Assembly (NCBI GenBank): GCA_004525875.1
Contig: SPBQ01000045.1
Location: 1 to 10,219 of the forward strand
DNA: 10,219 nucleotides
Origin: Myxococcales bacterium
GTDB lineage: Bacteria > Desulfobacterota_B > Binatia > UBA1149 > SPBQ01
Direction of reading: 5' to 3'
The notes below the pieces were generated by a model. That model made no database searches. It saw only the letters and a list, made by a program, of their open reading frames with translations, and was not told the origin of the DNA. Both the position numbers and the translations under genes were made by a program. Within the stretch, counting starts at the first letter, position 1. Every line of letters starts with the position of its first letter. Shown one piece after another: positions 4,819-10,219 of this stretch.

Positions 4819-5757
4819 ATGTCGGAGACCAAAACAGCCCAGCGCATTCCGCAGATCCTCGAGCTCATCGGCAGGACGCCGATGCTGGAGATCCGGCGGC
4901 TGCGCGGCGACACGCCCGAGCACGTGCGCCTGTTCGCGAAGCTGGAGGGATACAACCCCGGCGGCTCCGTGAAGGACCGCCCGGCGTGGAACATGATCCG
5001 CCGCGGCCTGGACACGGGTGAGCTGCGTCCCGGAAAGACCATCATCGACTCGACCTCGGGCAACACCGGGATCGCGCTCGCCATGATCGGCGCCGCTCTC
5101 GGCTATCCGGTCGAGCTGGTGATGCCCGAGAACGTTTCAGCTGAGCGCAAGAGCGTGATCCGCGCCTACGGTGCGAAGCCCATCTACTCGAGCGGGCTCG
5201 AGGGGTCCGACGGCGCCCTGCTGCTGTGCAGGGAGCTCCACGAGGCCAACCCGGAGCGCTACTTCAAGCCGAATCAGTACTACAACGAGGCCAATCCGGA
5301 GGCTCACTACCTCACCACCGGCCCAGAGATCTGGAACCAGACCGACGGTCGCATCACGCACCTGGTCGCGACGCTCGGCACCGGCGGTACCGCGATGGGA
5401 ACGGGGCGCTACCTCAAGGACCAGAATCGTGAAGTGCAGGTGATCGGCGTGGAGCCGGACGACGCGTTCCACGGGATCGAAGGGCTCAAACACATGGAGA
5501 GCTCGATCGTCCCTGGGATCTACCACGAGGAAGAGCTCGACGTGAAGCTCGGCGTGTCCACCGAGGCTGCCTACGACATAGTCCACAGGTTGGCCGCGGA
5601 GGAAGGCCTCATGGTCGGACAGTCCAGTGGCGCGGCTCTCGTCGCCGGCCTGCGAGTGGCCCAGCGGCTCGAGCAGGGCTGCATCGTGATGATCTTCTGT
5701 GACTTCGGTGACCGCTACCTGACCACCAATCTATGGTCCGGTTTCGGCGACGCCTGA
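4819..5757 (+). CDS. cysM: Cysteine synthase, CysM-like (possible carrier-dependent enzyme)
   Basis: A 312-residue fold-type II PLP enzyme of the cysteine synthase family. Lys52 in GGSVKDRPA is the Schiff-base lysine; STSGNTG (78-84) is the substrate loop, GTGGT (187-191) holds PLP phosphate, and GQSSGAA (267-273) contacts the pyridine ring. The path from EGYNPGGSVKDRPAWNMI onward and EPDDAFHGIEGLKHME resemble CysM of M. tuberculosis, which uses O-phosphoserine and CysO thiocarboxylate. By a remembered alignment, Lys224 falls where that enzyme has the phosphate-binding Arg220. The chain ends about 11 residues earlier than I recall for mycobacterial CysM. Start: ATG 4819, without a visible Shine-Dalgarno, so coupling to the carrier gene 29 bases upstream is likely. 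Cystathionine beta-synthase-like activity or an O-acetylserine substrate remain possible. Confidence 0.88.
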   Translation: MSETKTAQRIPQILELIGRTPMLEIRRLRGDTPEHVRLFAKLEGYNPGGSVKDRPAWNMIRRGLDTGELRPGKTIIDSTSGNTGIALAMIGAALGYPVELVMPENVSAERKSVIRAYGAKPIYSSGLEGSDGALLLCRELHEANPERYFKPNQYYNEANPEAHYLTTGPEIWNQTDGRITHLVATLGTGGTAMGTGRYLKDQNREVQVIGVEPDDAFHGIEGLKHMESSIVPGIYHEEELDVKLGVSTEAAYDIVHRLAAEEGLMVGQSSGAALVAGLRVAQRLEQGCIVMIFCDFGDRYLTTNLWSGFGDA

Positions 5758-5771
5758 GACGGAGCTCCGCC

Positions 5772-6011
5772 ATGTCGACGCAGCGTTTCTACCTCACGTA
5801 CAGCGAGGCAAAGATCAAGGAGCCGATCATCTACCTGGTCGGCAAGAAATTCGACGTCGTCACGAACATTCGCGGAGCGTCGGTGTCGGACCACATCGGC
5901 ATCGTGGCTCTGGAGCTCGAAGGCGAGGAGAGCGTCATCGAGAAAGCCGCGCGCTGGATCGCCGGCCAAGGCGTCAAGGTCGAGCCGATCCAGAAGAACG
6001 TGATCGAGTGA
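5772..6011 (+). CDS. Stand-alone NIL domain protein
   Basis: A 79-residue protein that is essentially one NIL domain: an N-terminal strand (RFYLTYS), a helix from KEPIIYLVGKKF, strands around DVVTNIRGASVSDHIGIVALELEG, and a second helix (ESVIEKAARWIAGQ) before the strand VKVEPI. NIL domains form the methionine-sensing C terminus of the MetN transporter ATPase and occur in small proteins and ferredoxins linked to homocysteine synthesis in methanogens. I infer a sensor or assembly partner for the PLP and carrier proteins. Start: ATG 5772 with GGAG at 5761-5764, seven bases upstream; an upstream in-frame extension overlaps cysM and lacks domain character. The stop overlaps the start of the next gene. 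Family call strong, exact role unknown. Confidence 0.85.
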   Translation: MSTQRFYLTYSEAKIKEPIIYLVGKKFDVVTNIRGASVSDHIGIVALELEGEESVIEKAARWIAGQGVKVEPIQKNVIE

Positions 6012-6565
6012 AGCGCGCGCGAGAATCCCCCACGCGCCGCGCGCCCGGGCCCGCGCAGGGAACCGGCGCCCCGCTCTCCAACACCGACATCGACCGCTTC
6101 TCGCGGCAGATCATCATCCCGGGGCTGGGCGCGACTGGTCAGGCCTGCCTGATGGCGAGCTCGGTGTTCGTCGTCGGCGATGGTCCAGCCTCTGCACTCG
6201 CCCGCAGCTACGCCCGCGCCGCCGGGCTGCAAATCGCGAAAGATCCGGCATCCGCGAACTGTAGCGTCGTCGGCATCGAAGACCGACTCACCGCCGAGCA
6301 GCAAGGCTGTTTGGAGAACGCACGTTCACCGATCGTATGGTACCGCGTCGACGGCGCAGAGCTGCGTGCAGGCGTGGTCGAGCGCGTCGAGGACCTCGCC
6401 ACGTCAGCCAAGCCATCGACGGACACAGCAGCGGCACAGCCGACGGACGAAGCAGCCCGTCGCGCGATGCTCGCGGTAGCGGCCTGCGACGCGATCGCCT
6501 CGACGATAGGACTCTTGCTCGGCTGGGCCCACGCGGACGAGGATCATCGGGTGCGCCTTGCTTAG
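6008..6565 (+). CDS. Degenerate E1-like (pseudo-ThiF/MoeB) protein
   Basis: A 185-residue protein starting at GTG 6008, which overlaps the previous stop (GTGA), a sign of coupled translation. After about 25 low-complexity residues comes DIDRFSRQIIIPGLGATGQACLMASSVFVVGDG (27-59), matching the N-terminal Arg-finger helix and first Rossmann strand of MoeB/ThiF. After that the catalytic parts are absent: GDGPAS stands for GxGxxG, there is no NLxRQ block, no DxxD, no Cys-x-x-Cys pair and no conserved cysteine, and the second half is Ala-rich. It can hardly adenylate by itself. The E1 encoded at 2379 lacks just the segment present here, so I infer that this is a pseudo-E1 partner giving Arg30/Arg33 in trans, much as the inactive halves of eukaryotic heterodimeric E1s do. 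A decaying duplicate is the alternative. Confidence 0.75.
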   Translation: MKRARESPTRRAPGPAQGTGAPLSNTDIDRFSRQIIIPGLGATGQACLMASSVFVVGDGPASALARSYARAAGLQIAKDPASANCSVVGIEDRLTAEQQGCLENARSPIVWYRVDGAELRAGVVERVEDLATSAKPSTDTAAAQPTDEAARRAMLAVAACDAIASTIGLLLGWAHADEDHRVRLA

Positions 6566-6592
6566 CCCGGTCCATCTCAAGGTGAACCGGGC
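6565..6592 (+). terminator. Weak hairpin after the last cluster gene
   Basis: GCCCGGT at 6565-6571 and ACCGGGC at 6586-6592 form a perfect 7-bp stem with a 14-base loop, starting on the last base of the pseudo-E1 stop codon. There is no T-run, so it is at best a Rho-type or mRNA-end hairpin. Confidence 0.3.
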
Positions 6593-6857
6593 CGCGGGCG
6601 GGGCACGCTCGTCGGACGCGAACGCTACTACGAAGCCCTCGAGCACACCGCGAGAATCTGCCCCAGCGGGACCGTCTGGAACGACCTCGTCGTCAGCCTG
6701 TCGATCATCCCGTCCCCGAACCCGAGGACGTCGCCCTGTGTACGCCCATCTCTATGCGGCGGTTCGCGAGGCACGCATCAATGTCCAGTACGTGCGCGAC
6801 CTCGGCTATGCGATCACGCCCATCGAAGCTCCGCTATTTCGCGGGAGAGGATGCTAA
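6593..6857 (+). pseudogene. Frameshift-broken coding remnant, family not recognised
   Basis: No intact gene is seen between 6566 and 7058, but protein-like stretches occur in successive frames on the plus strand. Frame of 6608: LVGRERYYEALEHTARICPS and on to VWNDLVVSLS, up to about 6704. Frame of 6703: VDHPVPEPEDVAL, to about 6735. Frame of 6738: VYAHLYAAVREARINVQYVR, then DLGYAITPIEAPLF, ending at a stop at 6855-6857. Joined, they read as one plausible protein of about 80-90 residues, needing two small indels, one near 6700 and one near 6737 (removing two bases there gives ALYAHLYAAVREA). A further piece, LLSPVHLKVNRAAG, in the frame of 6558 may be its start. Either a decayed gene or sequence errors. 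No HxH metalloprotease motif is present, so I do not call it the missing carrier protease. Confidence 0.4.
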
Positions 6858-7058
6858 ATTGGATGTCGCCGTGAGCAGCTTCTACCGATCCCAGCTCGGT
6901 GGGCGTGCGGTGCGGGGGCTTTCCGAGCTGAGGCGACGTTTGCGTGTCAGGCGGGTCGGCGAGTCGTTCGATTCCTCGCAACTCTAAGACTGCGCGGCAA
7001 TCGCGCTCCTGGCCTGACAAGCATCCGAAGCCCCTCCAGTAGGACTCGCGTAGCTCGC
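6858..7058 (+). other. Intergenic stretch before the transporter, no clear gene
   Basis: The frame through 6871-6987 encodes GTG-start SSFYRSQLGGRAVRGLSELR and on to the stop at 6985-6987, about 38 residues and Arg-rich; it may be the tail of the broken gene upstream or chance. Two short GC hairpins (GCGCG/CGCGC at 6992-7006; GCGAG/CTCGC near 6959-6979) are too weak to call. No promoter with a good match was found. Confidence 0.3.
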
Positions 7059-8480
7059 ATGGATGTCGTCGTCGACACCCGGCCTCTGTGGGTCGCCATT
7101 CTGTCCCGGTCCGCCCGGGTGCTGCAGCTCGCCGTCGGCATCGTCGTCTTCTGGGCGATCTGGACGATGGAGACCCCGGACGGTCTCACGGTCGAGGGAC
7201 AGAAAGCGCTGTCCGTATTCGCGCTGTGCGTCAGCTACTGGGTGCTGAACGTCCTGCCGCTGATGATCACCAGCCTGCTGGCGATCGCGTTGATCGCACT
7301 GACTGGCGTGATGAGCTCCGAACAGGCCTACTCCCTGTTCGGGAACTCGGCGGTATTATTCATTCTCGGCGCGTTCATCCTCGCCGCCTGCTTGATGAAA
7401 TCGGGGCTTTCCACGCGTATGGCCCTCGTTTTCCTGCAACGCTTCGGCCGCTCGCCAAAGTCGCTACTAGTCTCGATCTTCTTGTTGAATGCCTTCATGT
7501 CGTTCTGGATGTCCCAGCACGCCGTGGCCGCGATGAACTTCCCGATCGTGGCGGAGATCGTGGCAGTGCTCGGCCTGCGCCCGTTCCGGCATTCCTACGG
7601 CAAGGCGCTGTTCGTGGCGCTCGCTTGGGGCTCCACGATCGGGGGCGTGGCCACCCTTCTGGGTGGCGGTCGGGCACCGCTGGCACTGGCCGTTCTGGAG
7701 CAGATCACCGGTGAGCAGCCGTTCGATTTTCTGAGCTGGACGCGTCACGCGCTCCCCACGGTCGTCCTCATGCTGGCCGCCGGATACTTCGTCATCACAC
7801 GCTGGTTCCCCGTCGACATCGAGAGCGTCTCGCAGGCCGAGGAAGTCCTCGCCGAGCGTGTCAGGAAGCTCGGACGCATGCGCTACGAGGAGAAGGAAAT
7901 CGCAACGGTGATGATCGGAACCGTCGCCGTCTGGGTCGGCTTCGGCCACGAGCTCGGGCTCGCCAACGTAGCAATCATGGCGGTTGTCGTGCTGTTCGGC
8001 CTGCGTCTGGTCGCCTGGCGCGACGTCGAGGAGTACGTCAACTGGGGGATCATCCTGATGTACGGCGGCGCCATCTGCCTCGGCAAGGCGCTCGACGCGT
8101 CCGGAGCGGCGTGCTGGCTGGCCGAACTCTCCATCGGGCTGTGGGCCGACTCGCCTCAAGCGATCATCGTGTCGCTCTCGTTGACCACATGGTTACTCAC
8201 CGAAGCGATGAGCGATTCGGGTTTCGTTGCACTCATGATGCCAGTGGGGCTCGGTCTGGCGCGCGACGCGGGCGTGGTGCTGTCGACGATCGCGCCCACG
8301 ATCGCGATCCCCGCAGGACTGGCGATCGCGTTCCCGATCGGGACGCCCGCCAACGCGATCGCATACAGCTCGGGCTATCTCCGGCTACGCGACCTGATCG
8401 TGCCGGGCATTCTGCTCGGCCTGATGGCTTGGCTGGCCTTCAACCTGACTGCCGCCCTGTACTGGCCGCTCCTCGACTGA
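7059..8480 (+). CDS. DASS/SLC13-family anion transporter
   Basis: A 473-residue polytopic inner-membrane protein with about 11-12 hydrophobic segments and the internal repeat of the divalent anion:sodium symporter family. The first re-entrant region, FMSFWMSQHAVAAMNFPIV (146-164), and the second, LLTEAMSDSGFVALMMPV (379-396), lie where family members carry the Ser-Asn-Thr motifs that bind sodium and substrate; here these read SQH and SDS. WGSTIGGVATLLGG (190-203) and FPIGTPANAIAYSSG (425-439) are the matching conserved loops, the latter close to consensus. A cytoplasmic charged stretch sits at 254-281. The family carries dicarboxylates, citrate or sulfate; sulfate or another sulfur oxyanion would suit the neighbours but is only inferred. 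Start: ATG 7059, AGGA 14 bases upstream, weak. It is separated from the sulfur cluster by about 490 bases, so co-transcription is uncertain. Confidence 0.88.
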   Translation: MDVVVDTRPLWVAILSRSARVLQLAVGIVVFWAIWTMETPDGLTVEGQKALSVFALCVSYWVLNVLPLMITSLLAIALIALTGVMSSEQAYSLFGNSAVLFILGAFILAACLMKSGLSTRMALVFLQRFGRSPKSLLVSIFLLNAFMSFWMSQHAVAAMNFPIVAEIVAVLGLRPFRHSYGKALFVALAWGSTIGGVATLLGGGRAPLALAVLEQITGEQPFDFLSWTRHALPTVVLMLAAGYFVITRWFPVDIESVSQAEEVLAERVRKLGRMRYEEKEIATVMIGTVAVWVGFGHELGLANVAIMAVVVLFGLRLVAWRDVEEYVNWGIILMYGGAICLGKALDASGAACWLAELSIGLWADSPQAIIVSLSLTTWLLTEAMSDSGFVALMMPVGLGLARDAGVVLSTIAPTIAIPAGLAIAFPIGTPANAIAYSSGYLRLRDLIVPGILLGLMAWLAFNLTAALYWPLLD

Positions 8481-8498
8481 CGTCGCAGCCAACAAGGC

Positions 8499-8514
8499 GC
8501 ACACCTGGATGTGC
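8499..8514. terminator. Small hairpin between convergent genes
   Basis: GCACA (8499-8503) and TGTGC (8510-8514) with a 6-base loop lie between the transporter stop and the end of the minus-strand operon. On the minus strand it is followed by a mildly T-rich stretch (GCCTTGTT). Weak candidate for a shared terminator. Confidence 0.25.
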
Positions 8515-8552
8515 ACGCACAGACAGATAGATGAAGCCGAGAGGTCGAGTGA

Positions 8553-8864
8553 TCAGCGCTGTTGCTGCGCCGGGACGGCGAAGCTGATCTCGTAGCCGAA
8601 CACGGCCGTCAGGAGATAGTAGACCGCCATCAGCGCGGAAACCGTGGTTATCATCGCGCCCACCGCGATGCCCGAGAGCATCACCACACCGACGACGCCA
8701 GCCGCGGCGACGATGGGCGTCAGAACGGCCGAGCGGTTGAAAGGGTCGATCGGCGACATGAGCGAGGCGAGCCCGCCCTCGCGCGTCTCCTCGTCGAACG
8801 CATCGAACAGCCCCTGCACTTGCTCACCGACCGAGGACCACATGTCGTCGAAGTTCCAGCCCAT
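8553..8864 (-). CDS. Small membrane protein of unknown function, last gene of the ECF operon
   Basis: A 103-residue protein. The N-terminal 45 residues are hydrophilic and acidic (MGWNFDDMWSSVGEQ; FDAFDEETREGG). Two adjoining hydrophobic segments follow (about 47-69 and 71-90), the second with aromatic residues (VYYLLTAVFGYE), then a short tail ending AQQQR. This gives a two-helix hairpin with both ends on the same side. I do not recognise the family. The ATG at 8864 directly follows the stop of the upstream gene (TAA then ATG), and the Shine-Dalgarno GGGAGGGG lies within the end of that gene, so the two are co-transcribed and probably coupled. Conservation with the ECF sigma/anti-sigma pair would be the clue to its role. 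Confidence 0.75.
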   Translation of the reverse strand: MGWNFDDMWSSVGEQVQGLFDAFDEETREGGLASLMSPIDPFNRSAVLTPIVAAAGVVGVVMLSGIAVGAMITTVSALMAVYYLLTAVFGYEISFAVPAQQQR

Positions 8865-9380
8865 TTACTCCCCTCCCTGACTCAGCGCCTCGAAGTTTTC
8901 GATCGACGGTTGCTCCGCGGCCCGGATGCTCACGATGATCGTGCCCGCATCGGTCCGACTGCTCTTCAGAAGCAGGTTGGCGTTCCGGCTCAGCTTAACG
9001 TCCGCGTTCAGCACCGGCCGGTTATCCTGGATGAGCAACAGGCGCATTGAGAAGTGTCCCGGCGTGCTCTCGGTCGTGTTCATCTGCAGATAGCCTCCCC
9101 CCGGAATGTCCATCGAGCACTGATCGCCGGTGGCGAACTTGCAAGAGTGGACCGCGAGGAGCTGGTAGCTGCGAAACGGGAACCCACGAAGCTGCGGGCG
9201 CAGGTGCTTCAGTCTCGGATCGATGCCGCGCCCGTCGCGTGAGGCGAGGACTGCCGAGACCTGTACGATCGACCTATCGAGCGCGACAGCGACAGCGTCA
9301 TCGGCCAGTGCGTGGTTGGCCCAACCGATCCCTCCTCCACACCACAGCACCAACCCCGAAATCGCCGCGAGTCGGAGCAT
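8865..9380 (-). CDS. Exported protein of unknown function, ECF-operon partner
   Basis: A 171-residue protein with a Sec-type signal peptide: hydrophobic core about 4-20 and a likely cut after ANHALA (residue 26). Cys14 lies in the hydrophobic core, preceded by Trp, so it is not a lipobox. The mature part begins DDAVAVALDRSIVQVSAVLA, contains DPRLKHLRPQL, two cysteines about 10 apart (in HSCKF and DQCSM) that could form a disulfide, then a beta-rich half (GGGYLQMNTTE; MRLLLIQDNRPVLNADVKL). I recognise no named family. ATG 9380 is three bases after the anti-sigma stop. Periplasmic location and its place right behind the anti-sigma gene suggest that it is a target of, or takes part in, the signal sensed by the anti-sigma factor. 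Confidence 0.75.
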   Translation of the reverse strand: MLRLAAISGLVLWCGGGIGWANHALADDAVAVALDRSIVQVSAVLASRDGRGIDPRLKHLRPQLRGFPFRSYQLLAVHSCKFATGDQCSMDIPGGGYLQMNTTESTPGHFSMRLLLIQDNRPVLNADVKLSRNANLLLKSSRTDAGTIIVSIRAAEQPSIENFEALSQGGE

Positions 9381-9383
9381 CGA

Positions 9384-10040
9384 TCAGCGCGTACTGTCGG
9401 TGGCAGCAATATTGCCCACGCCGAACTCGTCACCCGGGTCGTTGACCCAAATTACTTGCGTCCGCGTCCGCGGCCTCGACCAGATGGAGACAGAGCTGCC
9501 GGCCGCGATGTCGACGTTGTCGATGCTTACGTCCCTAGTGCGAAGGTCGTCGTGGCGGCTGATGATCGTCGGAGCCCCGACCTTCTTTCTGGCGATCGCG
9601 TGGCCGAACTTCGTGCCGATGTCGGTGCTGCCGGCCAGAACGAACAGCGCCAGAACCACGGCCGCAGCCGCAAAGACGCCGGCGCGCAACGGAGCCGGCC
9701 CCAGGATCGCGAGGACGAGATCGCGAGCACGGTCGAGTTGTCGTGCCCATCCTACCTTGCCTACCTTGGCGCCGGAGAGCTCGGGACGCGCCAAAGCCAA
9801 CGTGCCGCGCTCGGCCTCGAGCCGAGCCTCGATCGACTTCCACAGGCCTGAAACGTCAACGGCCGCAGCCTTGTCGGCTACGGCCGTTCGCAGCAACGCC
9901 GAAGCGTGCTGGTAGCTCGTGACGAGCTTGTTACACCCTTCACAGCCGCGCACGTGTTCCGCCGCGGTCTTCATATCCGGCCCCGACAGCACCACGTCGA
10001 GGTACCGATCGATATTCGCCTCGAAGGCACGACAATCCAC
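9384..10040 (-). CDS. Membrane anti-sigma factor with zinc-finger (ZAS/zf-HC2) domain
   Basis: A 218-residue protein. The N-terminal cytoplasmic part has Cys3, then HVRGCEGC with His29, Cys33 and Cys36: the Hx3Cx2C zinc signature of ZAS anti-sigma factors that bind ECF sigma factors. A helical linker (about 60-112) leads to one membrane segment (about 118-136, LRAGVFAAAAVVLALFVLAG). The periplasmic part of about 80 residues includes SSVSIWSRPRTRTQVIWVND at 182-201 and no recognised sensor domain. It should hold the sigma factor encoded just upstream at the membrane until a signal arrives. GTG start at 10040 (AGGGAG 11 bases before it), two bases after the sigma stop, indicating coupled synthesis of the pair. 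Which envelope signal it senses cannot be read from the sequence. Confidence 0.88.
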   Translation of the reverse strand: MDCRAFEANIDRYLDVVLSGPDMKTAAEHVRGCEGCNKLVTSYQHASALLRTAVADKAAAVDVSGLWKSIEARLEAERGTLALARPELSGAKVGKVGWARQLDRARDLVLAILGPAPLRAGVFAAAAVVLALFVLAGSTDIGTKFGHAIARKKVGAPTIISRHDDLRTRDVSIDNVDIAAGSSVSIWSRPRTRTQVIWVNDPGDEFGVGNIAATDSTR

Positions 10041-10042
10041 TG

Positions 10043-10219
10043 TCAGATAAGCTCCCTGAGCTTCGCTTGCAGCTTCTTCCTGGCGTAATGGAGCCTGCTC
10101 ATGACGGTTCCGAGGGAGCAGTCGAGGGTTTGGCTGATCTCCTCATAGGAGAGGCCTTCGATCTCGCGCAAAATTATGACCGCCCGATGATCTGGCGTCA
10201 AATCGTCGATTGCGCGAAA
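10043..10219 (-). CDS. ECF-family RNA polymerase sigma factor, C-terminal part (runs off right edge)
   Basis: The last 58 codons of a sigma-70 family gene. LTPDHRAVIILREIEGLSYE at about 7-26 and EEISQTLDCSLGTVMSRLHY at about 26-45 are region 4, whose helix-turn-helix binds the -35 element; the chain ends KKLQAKLRELI. The motif and its pairing with a ZAS anti-sigma gene mark it as an extracytoplasmic-function sigma factor. The N-terminal region 2 lies outside the window. It leads a four-gene minus-strand operon and presumably activates its own promoter beyond the edge. Confidence 0.92.
   Translation of the reverse strand, partial: FRAIDDLTPDHRAVIILREIEGLSYEEISQTLDCSLGTVMSRLHYARKKLQAKLRELI

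Noticed and set aside
6593..6857. Missing JAB/MPN carrier protease in the broken gene region
   Set aside because: No HxH with a downstream SxxD is present in any of the frames that look coding.
6955..6987. GTTCGATTCC reminiscent of a tRNA T-loop
   Set aside because: The flanking bases do not form a T-stem in the right register and no acceptor or anticodon arm is found upstream.
7467..8159. 230-residue minus-strand ORF inside the transporter gene
   Set aside because: Composition rich in His, Asp and Arg, typical of an antisense shadow of a hydrophobic membrane protein gene.
9223..9915. Plus-strand ORF of 230 residues across the anti-sigma gene
   Set aside because: Antisense to a gene with a clear zinc motif and membrane segment; low-complexity Ser/Arg/Ala composition.

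Overview
The window is GC-rich DNA from a diderm bacterium. It encodes a BamD-type outer-membrane assembly lipoprotein, so there is an outer membrane. The ArsA-like ATPase, the S-box riboswitch and the ECF/anti-sigma operon would suit a deltaproteobacterial or Myxococcota-like lineage, but nothing here fixes the taxon. There are no tRNA, rRNA, CRISPR or insertion-sequence signals.

Layout. The left edge holds the 5' part of an ArsA-like ATPase gene (minus, runs off the window), divergent from bamD (plus). bamD converges on an MptpB-like tyrosine phosphatase gene (minus); the two stop codons lie in opposite arms of one hairpin. The phosphatase diverges from the central block (about 2172-6565, plus), which is the main interest. 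That block opens with a SAM-I riboswitch, a very strong Shine-Dalgarno, a 22-codon leader ORF and an intrinsic terminator. It continues with an E1-like (ThiF/MoeB/HesA) adenylating enzyme, a threonine-synthase-like PLP enzyme, a CysO/HcyS-like sulfur-carrier protein ending Gly-Gly-Ala, a CysM-like cysteine synthase, a stand-alone NIL domain protein and a degenerate second E1-like protein. About 490 bases without an intact gene follow, including what looks like a frameshift-damaged coding remnant. Then comes a DASS/SLC13-family transporter (plus). The right end is a minus-strand operon read from the right: ECF sigma factor (3' part only), zinc-binding anti-sigma factor, an exported protein and a small membrane protein.

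How the genes work together. SAM-responsive attenuation plus E1, carrier, two fold-II PLP enzymes and a NIL domain point to a protein-thiocarboxylate route to homocysteine and/or cysteine. It is related to the Wolinella Hcy and mycobacterial CysO-CysM systems but differs in its parts. The E1 would adenylate the carrier's Gly-Gly end, sulfide would give the thiocarboxylate, and a PLP enzyme would transfer the sulfur to an activated serine or homoserine. Two points stand out. The carrier carries an extra C-terminal Ala, so a processing protease should be needed, yet no JAB/MPN metalloprotease is recognisable here. The E1 function also seems split: the first protein lacks the N-terminal Arg-finger segment, and the last protein of the cluster has that segment on a degenerate Rossmann domain. 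The transporter may supply a sulfur oxyanion or an organic anion, but that is a guess from position.
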